64,000 nucleotides of DNA from Corynebacterium vitaeruminis (GCF_001054325.1 NZ_JVVM01000020.1:62001-126000), one strand, 5' to 3'; positions 1 to 7,433 are shown, counted from the first letter of the stretch. Made by a program: numbers and translations. Notes: generated by a model from the letters alone, not told the origin.

Positions 1-272
1 GAAGAAACGTACCCCTCGATTTCCGCGAGCCGGTAGACCTGACGCACAATGCTCAACGCCTGCCGTACCTGATGGTAGGCGTGCGGAGCGGTCTCCATAA
101 CCCAACCCTGCACATCACGGTAAGTAATTTGATCAAGACGCAAACTTCCAAACGCAGGCTTAAGATATTGCTCCAGCAGCCACCGATAATCCTCCGCAGT
201 TTTTTCCGCCACAGGATGCATTGACAGCCACTCAGCCGCATAAGCCCCAAAATACGGCGCTGAACTAGGCAT
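1..272 (-). CDS. Tyrosine-type integrase, N-terminal part (runs off left edge)
   Basis: The visible 90 codons start at ATG 272 with MPSSAPYFGAYAAEWL and continue through a helical region containing EKTAEDYRWLLEQYL and LRLDQITYRDVQGW. This is the pattern of the SAM-like, core-binding N-terminal domain of phage-type integrases. The catalytic R-H-R-Y domain would lie beyond position 1, so activity cannot be judged. The start overlaps the last 8 bases of the upstream excisionase-like gene, a usual translationally coupled xis-int layout. Its place at the far end of the element from the tRNA scar at 5585-5641 fits integration into the 3' end of a tRNA gene left of the window. The domain assignment rests on pattern and context only. 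Confidence 0.8.
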   Translation of the reverse strand, partial: MPSSAPYFGAYAAEWLSMHPVAEKTAEDYRWLLEQYLKPAFGSLRLDQITYRDVQGWVMETAPHAYHQVRQALSIVRQVYRLAEIEGYVS

Positions 273-447
273 TTGGCTCACGCACCTTACCGGACGCATA
301 CGCATCCACCGACTCGGGGACGTAGCGGACAAGCTCGCCGACCTGCATAAAATCCGGACCCACGCCACGGTCACGCCACCGCATGAGAGTCTGACGAGAC
401 ACGCCAAGGCGAGCAGCAACCTCACCGGGAGTAAGCAACGAAGCCAT
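265..447 (-). CDS. Excisionase-like helix-turn-helix protein
   Basis: A 60-residue protein starting at MASLLTPGEVAARLGVS. The segment LTPGEVAARLGVSRQTLMRW is a MerR/excisionase-type (helix_turn_helix_17-like) DNA-binding helix pair, followed by a wing-like GELVRYVPESVDAYAS. Such proteins bend attachment-site DNA and bias the integrase towards excision. I chose ATG 447. A TTG seven codons upstream is possible, but neither has a clear ribosome-binding site. The gene overlaps the integrase start, so the two are probably co-translated. The family is clear; the excision role is inferred from position. Confidence 0.75.
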   Translation of the reverse strand: MASLLTPGEVAARLGVSRQTLMRWRDRGVGPDFMQVGELVRYVPESVDAYASGKVREPNA

Positions 448-505
448 TTTTCTAAAACCAACTTTCAAAAAAGAAACGAAATCAGAAATAAACGAAGTAA
501 TAGGT

Positions 506-525
506 GCGCCCGCCGTCGCGGGCGC
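506..525. terminator. GC-rich hairpin between xis and the exported-protein gene
   Basis: A perfect 8-bp stem (GCGCCCGC / GCGGGCGC) closes a CGTC loop. There is no T-tract on either side, so it is at best a weak or attenuating hairpin in the minus-strand transcript leading into the excisionase and integrase genes. The rest of 448-660 shows no credible gene. Confidence 0.4.
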
Positions 526-625
526 GAATCAAAGAAGAAGACACAAAGAACCAGGGGGTCACCCGGGGGCAGGCGACGGAGAACAAAAAATCAGTGGTCA
601 CCGTAGACGACGGGTCAAGGACAAA

Positions 626-640
626 GGGGGCTGCGCCCCC
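626..640 (-). terminator. Possible terminator after the element's exported-protein gene
   Basis: On the minus strand a GGGGGC / GCCCCC stem with a GCA loop lies 20 bases past the stop at 661 and is followed by TTTGT. The T-run is short, so termination would be partial. It would separate the conjugation operon from xis-int. Confidence 0.4.
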
Positions 641-660
641 TCTGTACTCCCCGAGTAGGG

Positions 661-1110
661 CTAGGTAGCCACCCGCACAACACAACGCCCAGGGGTCACC
701 GCGCCCGTAACGCGATTCACATCCTCGTAGGTCAGACAAACGCGTTCTGTGGGGACAGCATACCGAGTCGTAACCGGCGAAATCTGCAGGTCAGACCCAT
801 TTTTCGACATACCGCGAAGCTGCTGCCGCTGCCGATTAAGGTCAGCCTTAGCACCCAGACACTCCTGCCACCGCCGGTCAGACTCCACCGCCGTATGCGC
901 AGCTGGCAACGGCTTGCATGCGATATCGACCACTTGCTGAGCTTTTGCCAGCTCACAGGCATTTTTGTCAACGAACCAGCCCATGCACTCTTCCGGCTCC
1001 CCCGGAGTCATGTTCTCCGGTGCCTGGTCGCCACCACCCTGGGCAACCACCAGACCGATACCAGCGAACAGCGCGAGCACACCGCCAGCGATTTTCCGCC
1101 CCCTACTCAT
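661..1110 (-). CDS. Small exported or membrane-anchored element protein, unknown function
   Basis: About 149 residues from ATG 1110; a GTG at 1119 adds three. After MSRGRKIAGG comes one hydrophobic segment (about residues 7-24) resembling a signal peptide or N-terminal anchor, without a lipobox. The mature part holds six cysteines (in contexts EECMGW, KNACEL, DIACKP, WQECLG, RVCLTY and GRCVVR), suggesting disulfides outside the cytoplasm. The start overlaps the stop of the DNA-translocase gene, so it belongs to the same operon. I do not recognise the family. A role in mating-pair contact or surface exclusion would be a guess from context alone. Confidence 0.6.
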   Translation of the reverse strand: MSRGRKIAGGVLALFAGIGLVVAQGGGDQAPENMTPGEPEECMGWFVDKNACELAKAQQVVDIACKPLPAAHTAVESDRRWQECLGAKADLNRQRQQLRGMSKNGSDLQISPVTTRYAVPTERVCLTYEDVNRVTGAVTPGRCVVRVAT

Positions 1111-1945
1111 CAGACTCACCCACTAGCGGAGTGTGCTGATCGAAGACGTACCGCCCGATACGGTCGTAGTACTCGTCATAAGCCATATCCGGAGACTGAA
1201 ACCACACAAAATCCGGCTTACCAATCTCACGGAGCACACCGCGACCTGGCTGGAGCGCAATCATGCGCGCCACATCCTCCGGTTGCGCCTGGTCAAACAT
1301 CATTCTGATGCTGTCAGTATTATCCTGTGCGTACGAGACACGGCGACCATACTGCGACCGGTCATGCAGCGTTTTCGCTTCTGCACGCTGCAAAATCGTA
1401 AAAACACGAATGCCGACTTTTGCGCCTTCGCGGAGTAGTCGACCGACAGCGCCAGTAAATGCCGCCGCCTGCTTTTTATCCCAGGCGGTCATCGACTCAA
1501 TCAAACCGGAATATTCCTCAAGCACGCAGAAAATGATTGGCTGGCTTACCGAGAATTCGTCGATTTTCTCTCGGCGCCCAAGGTTCGCCATGCGAATTTC
1601 CATTTCGGCTACCACCGCGTTAACCAGCGCAATCGATGCTTTCAACGACGCTTCTGAGGTACCAAGAACAAAGTCCTGCGGTCTGCCGGAATACTCCCGC
1701 CAGGGACGCAGCAGCCCGAATGCGGGGTCGATGCCGACTACCTGAATATCGGAGTGTTTTGCCAGCTGAATTAAAATCGACTGCGAGCCCTTACTTTTAC
1801 CCGAGCGAGTGATACCAGCGATGAACGTATGATAGGAGGCATACGGGTCGAGGCATACGAGGTTTCCGTCTTCGTCCTGCGCCCACCAGAGGGGTGCCCC
1901 TGTATCAGTCAAGGAAATCGACCCCCAGCTTCGTCTCAAAAGCAT
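1103..1945 (-). CDS. FtsK/TraB-like DNA translocase, ATPase part
   Basis: Contains a Walker A loop, FIAGITRSGKSKGS (about residues 41-54), a Walker B-like hydrophobic strand ending in an acidic pair (IIFCVLEEYSG), and the FtsK-type sequence VGRLLREGAKVGIRVFTILQRAEA. Proteins of this family pump double-stranded DNA, and in actinobacterial integrative elements and plasmids one such protein (TraB/Tra) alone drives conjugation. The ATPase part lacks the usual N-terminal membrane domain, which is encoded just upstream in another frame (1905-2429). Start choice is open: ATG 1945 has no ribosome-binding site, and TTG 1912 sits next to the upstream stop. Either the two parts are separate coupled genes or the gene is frameshifted. 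Confidence 0.8.
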   Translation of the reverse strand: MLLRRSWGSISLTDTGAPLWWAQDEDGNLVCLDPYASYHTFIAGITRSGKSKGSQSILIQLAKHSDIQVVGIDPAFGLLRPWREYSGRPQDFVLGTSEASLKASIALVNAVVAEMEIRMANLGRREKIDEFSVSQPIIFCVLEEYSGLIESMTAWDKKQAAAFTGAVGRLLREGAKVGIRVFTILQRAEAKTLHDRSQYGRRVSYAQDNTDSIRMMFDQAQPEDVARMIALQPGRGVLREIGKPDFVWFQSPDMAYDEYYDRIGRYVFDQHTPLVGESDE

Positions 1946-2429
1946 CACGGGTGATGGCATAAACGCGCATTTGACCAGGCCGCTCACGCTCTACCTGATA
2001 GTCGCGAACCCCCTCAATATCGGCGTACGCGCCGAGCTTTTCGACACCCTCACGGAAATCCTTTTCGCTCATACCTTGCGGGAGCCTACACACCAGCGCG
2101 ACCCCCCGCGCATCTCTCAGGCGACGGACTACGGTCGGGGTCAGCCGTGACACTTCCTGCCGCTCTTCGCCATCTTCAGTGCGCACTGTGCGGATCGTTT
2201 CGACATAGCAGCCGACCGCCTCCAGTGCTGTATGCAGCTTTTTATCCGTGCCGAACCGGCGGAAGAATTCGCGCTCGCCCGCGCGAAGATCCTCCTTATC
2301 CTCCTTGCTCAGCCCATGTAGCTGCTGGCGATTTTCACCCCACGACTCAGCCAGACTAATCACCGCAAGGATGCCGCCGATAATCAGCACAAGGAGAAAC
2401 AGGCTTCCAAAATCGATGCCATTACTCAT
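1905..2429 (-). CDS. Membrane-anchored N-terminal part of the DNA translocase
   Basis: A 174-residue protein starting MSNGIDFGSLFLLVLIIGG, with one transmembrane helix at about residues 7-24, then a charged helical stretch and a compact domain ending KLGVDFLD. The ATPase partner follows in the +1 frame, and its first residues (DTGAPLWWAQDEDGN) read as a natural continuation. In related translocases the membrane anchor and motor are usually one polypeptide of about 450 residues, the sum of these two. ATG 2429 overlaps the stop of the upstream gene by 8 bases. The role as anchor/assembly domain is inferred. Confidence 0.7.
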   Translation of the reverse strand: MSNGIDFGSLFLLVLIIGGILAVISLAESWGENRQQLHGLSKEDKEDLRAGEREFFRRFGTDKKLHTALEAVGCYVETIRTVRTEDGEERQEVSRLTPTVVRRLRDARGVALVCRLPQGMSEKDFREGVEKLGAYADIEGVRDYQVERERPGQMRVYAITRDAFETKLGVDFLD

Positions 2430-2691
2430 TTTCAGCGCCTCCCCACAGACCAGCCGCAGCCTCGTCACGTCCGCGAGCGGTCAGAGTGAGGCGCTCGATT
2501 TCAGGGTGAAAATAGTCGCGCTCTCCATGAACCCAGCCTCGGCGAATCAGCTCCACTACGACCTCTCCTATCTCCATATCCGACACGTCAGACATGCAAA
2601 TAAGCAATTCACCATAGGTCATCGGATAGCCTTTCGATGCCCACTCTTCTAGCAGTCCTACAATCTGCCGCTCAATCGATATGACGCTCAC
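2422..2691 (-). CDS. Small winged-helix-like element protein
   Basis: An 89-residue protein starting at GTG 2691, chosen because a GGAGG ribosome-binding site lies 5 bases upstream on the minus strand. The sequence MSVISIERQIVGLLEEW followed by YGELLICMSDV, MEIGEVVVELIRRGWV and LTLTARGRDEAAAG looks like a winged helix-turn-helix fold with a C-terminal helix. Its stop overlaps the start of the translocase membrane part, so it is co-transcribed with the transfer genes. It may regulate or assist transfer. I do not recognise an established family. Confidence 0.6.
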   Translation of the reverse strand: MSVISIERQIVGLLEEWASKGYPMTYGELLICMSDVSDMEIGEVVVELIRRGWVHGERDYFHPEIERLTLTARGRDEAAAGLWGGAENE

Positions 2692-2799
2692 AGCGTCCTC
2701 CAATCTTCTTGTTTTGGGTGGAATACCATTTTTGGTGATTCCTAGACGCTCCCCCGACAACCACAGCCGGGGGATGCGGTACAAACCACCAGAGCGGTC

Positions 2800-3174
2800 T
2801 TAGCGTGCCAGCTGCTCTGAAAAATCAGCCACCTGCTGCAGCTCACCGATGCGCAGAGTCAGACGCATCTCGGCAAAAGTGGAGTCACGGTCGGAACTTG
2901 CGCGAACCTGCAGGTTGCACCCCTTTCCAGCCGCCAGCACCTTCCCCGCGGGCAGAGTAAATTCCTTTGAGCTTTGTACTGCGATGGTCGTCTGCTCGCC
3001 CTGCCACAGCGCGGGCACCTCCATCACGCGGTGGATTTCATCACCAGCATCATCCAGCGCCGCCTTATCGGTAGGGCGCCGATTTTCCCACTGCATCACC
3101 TGACGCGACGCCATGTCAGCCAGAGTCACCAGCTTCAAGCCTGCAGCTGGAACAGTAAACGAATTGAGTGCCAT
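2800..3174 (-). CDS. Conserved-looking element protein of unknown function
   Basis: A 124-residue protein starting MALNSFTVPAAGLKLV, preceded on the minus strand by a purine-rich GAGAGGAAG ribosome-binding region. It is predicted to be soluble and mixed alpha/beta, with no cysteine cluster, membrane segment or known motif. It is the first gene of the leftward element operon, directly below the divergent control region at 3175-3382. First genes in such operons are often single-strand DNA-binding or replication accessory proteins, but nothing in the sequence proves this. Confidence 0.55.
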   Translation of the reverse strand: MALNSFTVPAAGLKLVTLADMASRQVMQWENRRPTDKAALDDAGDEIHRVMEVPALWQGEQTTIAVQSSKEFTLPAGKVLAAGKGCNLQVRASSDRDSTFAEMRLTLRIGELQQVADFSEQLAR

Positions 3175-3208
3175 TTTTTTGGCTACTTCCTCTCACAAAT
3201 CGAATTTT

Positions 3209-3227
3209 AAAAACCATTATGGTTTTT
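3209..3227 (-). promoter_or_regulatory. Perfect inverted repeat in the leader of the leftward element operon
   Basis: AAAAACCAT / ATGGTTTTT with a single central T makes a perfect 9-bp-arm palindrome. It lies between the proposed -10 box at 3251-3259 and the first start codon at 3174, the place for an operator or a transcript hairpin. Confidence 0.55.
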
Positions 3228-3250
3228 CGTTCCCCCTTGGAACTGACTTC

Positions 3251-3259
3251 AGTATAGCA
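3251..3259 (-). promoter_or_regulatory. Extended -10 promoter for the leftward element operon
   Basis: The minus strand reads TGCTATACT, a good extended -10 box. No clear -35 box is seen upstream. It points at the operon that starts at 3174. Confidence 0.5.
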
Positions 3260-3343
3260 CACTTTCAAACCCGCGCGATTTTTTTAAACCACCCAACGCA
3301 AAACGCACCCACTCGCCCTGTTCATACCTACCTAAAATCTCAC

Positions 3344-3361
3344 GCGGTTTACATAAACCGC
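3344..3361 (+). promoter_or_regulatory. Operator-like palindrome upstream of the HTH regulator
   Basis: GCGGTTT-ACAT-AAACCGC is a perfect 7-bp-arm palindrome. It ends 21 bases before the start of the HTH gene at 3383 and touches the possible -10 region (TTAGAT, 3365-3370). It is a natural candidate for autoregulation by that HTH protein. Confidence 0.5.
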
Positions 3362-3382
3362 CTGGTTAGATAAGCTCGGCGC

Positions 3383-3811
3383 ATGACCATCGACCCGCAG
3401 CAAATCCGAAAAGCCGCCGAAGCCCGCGAACAACAAATCGCGGAGATAGGCGCAATGCTTCGCGCAACGCGCGACGTTATCCAGGAAAATCAAAGGGCAC
3501 AGCGCATGCTCGTCGCCCTGCTCTTCGATGATCTTGGTGTCCCCCAACGGCAGGTCGCAGAGTGGGCAGGTATCAGCACTACAAAAGTGCGCAGCATTAC
3601 CAAGGAAGTTAATGCCGAACTATCCGAGAAACGTCACAGTGACAATGAACAATCCGCCACATCCACTACCGCCAACGCTGATTTTGTGCCTAAAATTTTC
3701 GACGCCAAGCAGTCCGGTCACCCGGATGGCATGACTGAGGCGGAGCAAGCAAAAATCGAAGCAGGCTACAACGACGCCGCCCTACAGCGTCGCCTGGCGG
3801 AGAGCAACTGA
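3383..3811 (+). CDS. Helix-turn-helix regulator of the integrated element
   Basis: A 142-residue protein. The N-terminal half is helical (IRKAAEAREQQIAEIGAM), followed by a helix-turn-helix at about residues 46-68 (DLGVPQRQVAEWAGISTTKV). The tail is Ser/Thr/Glu-rich and probably disordered. It is the only rightward gene in the element, divergent from the transfer operon, and its 3' end overlaps the rep gene antisense by 30 bases. This placement is typical of a regulator that balances transfer and replication. No ribosome-binding site is visible upstream of ATG 3383. The HTH call is good; the targets are inferred. Confidence 0.65.
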   Translation: MTIDPQQIRKAAEAREQQIAEIGAMLRATRDVIQENQRAQRMLVALLFDDLGVPQRQVAEWAGISTTKVRSITKEVNAELSEKRHSDNEQSATSTTANADFVPKIFDAKQSGHPDGMTEAEQAKIEAGYNDAALQRRLAESN

Positions 3812-5218
3812 CCCCCGCATCCCCACCGGCAGTTTTTCACCACCTGCACGATACGCGCTTAACGCTCTGAACAGGGCTTTTGCCATACCTGGCGCATCAT
3901 CCATGAGAATCCACCCAGCGCGCCATTTACCCACCATGCGACGTTTTGTACCGAACCGCGAGTATGCCCAACGAGCGAGCGTCCTACCGAAAAAAATCAT
4001 CTCATCAGCAGAAATCAACGCAACCGCCATCACCTTTTTGAGACCAAAGACACCCCAAAAACGCCCGACGCTCGCACCGGATTCGACCCACTCCTGCGGA
4101 GCGCGATTCTGATATTCCTTTCCCGACCCATCCGCATTTTTTGCCGCATACTTTGAAAAATAGAAACTTGCATGACGCGGGGACTCAAAACGCTGCCGCG
4201 TATAGTGCACACCAGTACCCGCCACCAGATGCCGCGCACGTTCCCCTGAACTTTGATCGGCGGCAACGATTCTTGCCCATGTTGCAGCAAGCCAGCCGGT
4301 AAAATCCACCTGCACCTTTTCGCTGGTCACGGGATTTTTCACGGTACATGTTCCCTCTGGCACCACCATCAAAAGATGATAATGCGGAGCCCCCCTGCGC
4401 TGAAACTCTCTTTTCCACACCGAAAGCATTTCGCGCCCCCAATCACGCTGAAACTGAAGCCGCAACCGGTTCAAATGCGCATACACCGTTTTTGAGTCAG
4501 GCGCGACCGCCTGCCAATCGCCGGGGTACGTCAAAGTCGCCATGGCAACTTTGCCCGGCTGCTCCAAAAACGCGTTCCAGTCCAGCTCGGAAAATGTCGA
4601 AATCATGCGCGTTCGACTCTTCTGCGACCATTCCAAAATCCGGCGGTCCTCTTCCTTTTTCTGGCACATTGCCAGCTGCTCTAGGTAAACCTCCCACTTG
4701 TCACGTTCCTGCTGGTCACCCGCCTTTTCCAGGTTTTCCGTTGCCATCCCCTTTAGAGTCGGCAGAATCCCCTCCGACAGCTCTCGGGCATGCCGCAGTG
4801 CCCTCAATGCCGCATCCAATTTTTCCTCCGCAGGGACAACACCCAAATTGCGCCACTCCCGCAGCAGTACAGTGTGCTCACGGATAGCATCCGCACGAAC
4901 AGCGGTATCCGTCGAGGTATCCAGTACACCCTCCAACTCAGTTAGCCGACGCTCGACCTCCGCAACGCGCTCTTTATGCCGCGTACGTTCCCTCTCAATT
5001 TTCACCAACACCTTTTGTTGATCTTGCATCTTGCGGTCACGCTCCCGTGCCCGCTCTTCTCTTCTCTCCCGAAGATTGAAATCGTACGCACCAAGCCGCA
5101 ACAAACTCGGGGAAATCTGAATCGTTGCGACCTTCCCCTCTCCCCCTTCCCACGTCCGTGAGGACAGTTTTCCTGCCGCGTCCCGACATTCTTCTACCGT
5201 GGGAAATCCCCTATCCAC
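3782..5218 (-). CDS. HUH-type rolling-circle replication initiator
   Basis: A 478-residue protein from GTG 5218, which has an AGGA box about 9 bases upstream. An open frame continues about 100 codons further into GC-rich DNA, but I regard that as non-coding. Residues about 48-100 form an Arg/Glu-rich coiled coil. The nicking domain has motif 1 TLTYP (228-232), the metal-binding HUH motif HYH (279-281) and a Tyr/Lys motif YFSKYAAK (353-360). These nick one strand at a double-strand origin and become covalently linked through tyrosine. Such Rep proteins drive autonomous replication of excised actinobacterial integrative elements and plasmids. The origin is probably in the GC-rich DNA just upstream. 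The 3' end overlaps the HTH gene. Confidence 0.85.
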   Translation of the reverse strand: MDRGFPTVEECRDAAGKLSSRTWEGGEGKVATIQISPSLLRLGAYDFNLRERREERARERDRKMQDQQKVLVKIERERTRHKERVAEVERRLTELEGVLDTSTDTAVRADAIREHTVLLREWRNLGVVPAEEKLDAALRALRHARELSEGILPTLKGMATENLEKAGDQQERDKWEVYLEQLAMCQKKEEDRRILEWSQKSRTRMISTFSELDWNAFLEQPGKVAMATLTYPGDWQAVAPDSKTVYAHLNRLRLQFQRDWGREMLSVWKREFQRRGAPHYHLLMVVPEGTCTVKNPVTSEKVQVDFTGWLAATWARIVAADQSSGERARHLVAGTGVHYTRQRFESPRHASFYFSKYAAKNADGSGKEYQNRAPQEWVESGASVGRFWGVFGLKKVMAVALISADEMIFFGRTLARWAYSRFGTKRRMVGKWRAGWILMDDAPGMAKALFRALSAYRAGGEKLPVGMRGSVALRQATL

Positions 5219-5534
5219 CTTGGTGTTTTCCTGCCGGTTGTCGTTTTGTCGTGTTTTGGCACATATGGACAAGCCATGTGCCAGCTCGTCGCCTGCGGCT
5301 CCTCGCCACGCCCCGCCGTCGGCTACACCTCCGCTACCGCGCGCGGTCGCTCCCACACCTACCGCGCCACTCCGCTGCCGCGGGCGCTTGCGCATGCGGC
5401 GTTCCGCCGTTCGCGCGCCCTTGCCCCTGCGCTCTGCTCCCGGCTCGTCGCTGCACACGTCCACTACGGCTCCGCCTGGCTGGGCAGTGGGGGTAGAAAA
5501 CATTTTCGACGATTGCATAATAACAACACCTAAG
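5219..5534. other. GC-rich non-coding block upstream of rep, candidate replication origin
   Basis: This stretch is clearly richer in G+C than the element genes around it, and frames are open on both strands simply because stop codons are rare. It contains the palindrome ACCGCGCGCGGT (5336-5347) and a hairpin GGCG-TTC-CGCC near 5395-5405. A rolling-circle double-strand origin often lies directly upstream of its rep gene. No known nick-site consensus was recognised, so this is a positional inference. Confidence 0.4.
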
Positions 5535-5584
5535 GTAAAAACGTGGAATTTTGAAAAACGACGGTTACCTAAAACCGCAGGTCA

Positions 5585-5641
5585 AGCAGAGCACCTGACT
5601 CATAATCCTTTTGTCGCAGGTTCGAGCCCTGCTGGGGGCAC
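5585..5641 (+). pseudogene. 3' tRNA fragment marking the element's right attachment site
   Basis: The sequence reads AGCAGAGCACCTGACTCATA then ATC, a variable-loop region, a perfect T-arm (GCAGG TTCGAGC CCTGC) and the acceptor 3' strand TGGGGGC A. The anticodon is CAT (elongator Met or Ile2 type). No matching acceptor 5' strand (GCCCCCA) or D-stem lies upstream, and the anticodon stem is damaged (CCTGA against TCCTT), so it cannot be a working tRNA. This is the expected scar where an element integrated into a tRNA 3' end. The intact tRNA should lie left of the window beside the integrase. Confidence 0.75.
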
Positions 5642-5762
5642 TAAACGCCCTGGTGGGCGAACTTCCACGGTTCAACTGCCAGGGCTGTTCCCTTTTTTGT
5701 TCCCTATTTCTCTTCGCCCGTTTTCTTGTCTAGCTCTAGCTCTCGGGACTGCCCTCGGCAGC

Positions 5763-6335
5763 TCACGCCCATTTACCCGACATCCGGTTGTAACAGCTGG
5801 CGCATAGGGAGATGTACTTCGGCGCTTCGAGTGCCTCAATTTCCACGGTCTCGCCGTCGAGAATAATGCTGCCGTCCGGATTCAACCGCGCAGTAAAAAT
5901 CGCTTTCTGCCCACAGGTGCAAATTGTCTTGATTTCCTCAATGGTGTGGGCGACTTCAAGCAATCGCTGGGAGCCCGGGAAGGCGTGGGTGCGAAAGTCG
6001 GTACGCAGGCCGTAGCAGAGCACCGGGGTACCGCGCAGGGTGATGCCCAGCAACTGATCGACCTGGTCAGGGGTAAGAAACTGTGCTTCATCGATGATTA
6101 GGCAGTCGTAGCCGTCGGCAAGCGAGGAAAGGTCATCGCCATCGTGGATGAGGTGCGCGCGTTCCGCGATCCCGATGCGGGAGTGCACGTCGCCGTCAGC
6201 CAAGGTGTCGACGGCCGGCTTGGCGATCAACGGTCGCATGTCACGCTCGCGGTAGTTGTGGGCGACGCGGAGGACCTCGATGGATTTTCCGCTGTTCATG
6301 GTTCCGTAGCGGAAGTACAGTTTTGCCATAGCCAT
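5763..6335 (-). CDS. tdk: Thymidine kinase
   Basis: A 190-residue type II thymidine kinase that phosphorylates deoxythymidine to dTMP in the salvage pathway. The P-loop GTMNSGKS (about 11-18), the Walker B-like CLIIDEAQFL, and the zinc-binding pairs CTCG and CASC near the C-terminus are all present. The start is set at ATG 6335 (MAMAKLYF), giving the usual family length; an ATG at 6329 is equally possible. The gene is the first host gene to the right of the element scar and is divergent from the PfkB-family kinase gene. No pseudogene signs are seen. Confidence 0.95.
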   Translation of the reverse strand: MAMAKLYFRYGTMNSGKSIEVLRVAHNYRERDMRPLIAKPAVDTLADGDVHSRIGIAERAHLIHDGDDLSSLADGYDCLIIDEAQFLTPDQVDQLLGITLRGTPVLCYGLRTDFRTHAFPGSQRLLEVAHTIEEIKTICTCGQKAIFTARLNPDGSIILDGETVEIEALEAPKYISLCASCYNRMSGKWA

Positions 6336-6409
6336 CGATTGTAAGGCATGGATTCGCGAGCTCTGACGGGCGTGGAACCGGGCGGCCAACGCGGATTTCA
6401 ATTCGCGAC

Positions 6410-6415
6410 TATCCT
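6410..6415 (+). promoter_or_regulatory. -10 box suggesting a nearly leaderless transcript for the PfkB-family kinase
   Basis: TATCCT ends 8 bases before ATG 6424. A transcript starting about 7 bases downstream would begin at or 1-2 bases before the start codon. No purine-rich ribosome-binding site is present, which supports a leaderless start. Confidence 0.4.
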
Positions 6416-6423
6416 ATATTTTT

Positions 6424-7422
6424 ATGCAGCCGAATCCTGACCTGAATGAGAATCCAACCGTTGTTGTATGCGGATCGATCCACCTAGATACCCTGGTCCA
6501 GGTCGATAGCGTCCCCGCCGAAGGTGGCACGCTCATCGTTGATGACGGCACTAATTCGCTAGGCGGTAAGGGCGCTAACCAGGCCGTTGCCATTGCCTAC
6601 GACGGTGTCCGTGCTGTCATGGCCGGTACGGTTGGTGAGGATCGCGCTGCGGACGTCGTGGTCGAGGAACTCAACGCACACGGCGTAGACGTCCATTCCA
6701 TCAAGACTTCCTGGGATTTGCCGACCGGCAGCGCTTTCGTCGCAACAAACCGCAAGGGCCGCCCGGTCATTTTTGTCCAGCGTGGTGCCGACGCACTGAC
6801 CGATCCCACCGATTTCGTCGACGAGTTCGCATCCGCGGATGTCGTGCTCGCACAGGGCGAGCTACTCCCGGAAGCAACTGAGGCCATCGCGTCCGTCGCA
6901 TCCATGTACAGCGCGCGACTGGTGTTGAACCTCAATCCGGTCGTAACCGTTACACCTGCATTGATTGACCATGCAGATCCACTGATTGTCAATATGAAGG
7001 GCGCCTGGGAAACAATCCGTCGCCTGGACATCGCCGAAGGCATCCGCGCTACCGACTACCGCGCACAGCTCGAGGCACTACTGCAGTACTGCCCCAGCGT
7101 CGTCATGCTCCGGGGCGACCACGGCTGTCTCTTCGCACAGCACTCCGACGGTCTCGATGACGAGCCGACAATCTACGAGCATCCTGCGCTTAAGCTGCCA
7201 GAGGAGAAGATTGTCGACGGCACCGGTTCCGGCGACGCGTTCGTCGGCACGCTCACCGCAGAACTGGCTAAGGGTACCTCGCTTTACGACGCCGTCCCAC
7301 TGGCCACCGCAGCAGGTGCAGCAGCCGTACAGGCGGTCGGCGCATGCTCCGCGTTTGTCCGCCGCGAGAAGCTGCTAGAGATGGTCGAGGCGGAGGACTT
7401 TCCCGCTATCAGCGTTTACTAG
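6424..7422 (+). CDS. PfkB-family carbohydrate kinase (ribokinase-like)
   Basis: A 332-residue kinase of the PfkB/ribokinase family. It has the N-terminal substrate motif GGKGANQA (about 47-54) and the C-terminal catalytic motif DGTGSGDAFVG with the base aspartate at about residue 271. Members transfer phosphate from ATP to a sugar hydroxyl. Ribose is the commonest substrate in this branch, but nothing nearby (no ribose transporter or LacI regulator) confirms it, so I leave the symbol empty. It stands alone, divergent from tdk, and is followed by a strong hairpin at 7434-7459. Confidence 0.85.
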   Translation: MQPNPDLNENPTVVVCGSIHLDTLVQVDSVPAEGGTLIVDDGTNSLGGKGANQAVAIAYDGVRAVMAGTVGEDRAADVVVEELNAHGVDVHSIKTSWDLPTGSAFVATNRKGRPVIFVQRGADALTDPTDFVDEFASADVVLAQGELLPEATEAIASVASMYSARLVLNLNPVVTVTPALIDHADPLIVNMKGAWETIRRLDIAEGIRATDYRAQLEALLQYCPSVVMLRGDHGCLFAQHSDGLDDEPTIYEHPALKLPEEKIVDGTGSGDAFVGTLTAELAKGTSLYDAVPLATAAGAAAVQAVGACSAFVRREKLLEMVEAEDFPAISVY

Positions 7423-7433
7423 CGCTCTATAAG

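Noticed and set aside
482..739. An 85-codon minus-strand frame between xis and the exported protein
   Set aside because: Overlaps both hairpins and the exported-protein gene, with no credible start or composition.
5199..5807. A 202-codon plus-strand frame across the GC-rich rep-upstream DNA
   Set aside because: Runs through the tRNA scar and owes its length to high G+C; product is Ser/Pro/Arg-rich with no motif.
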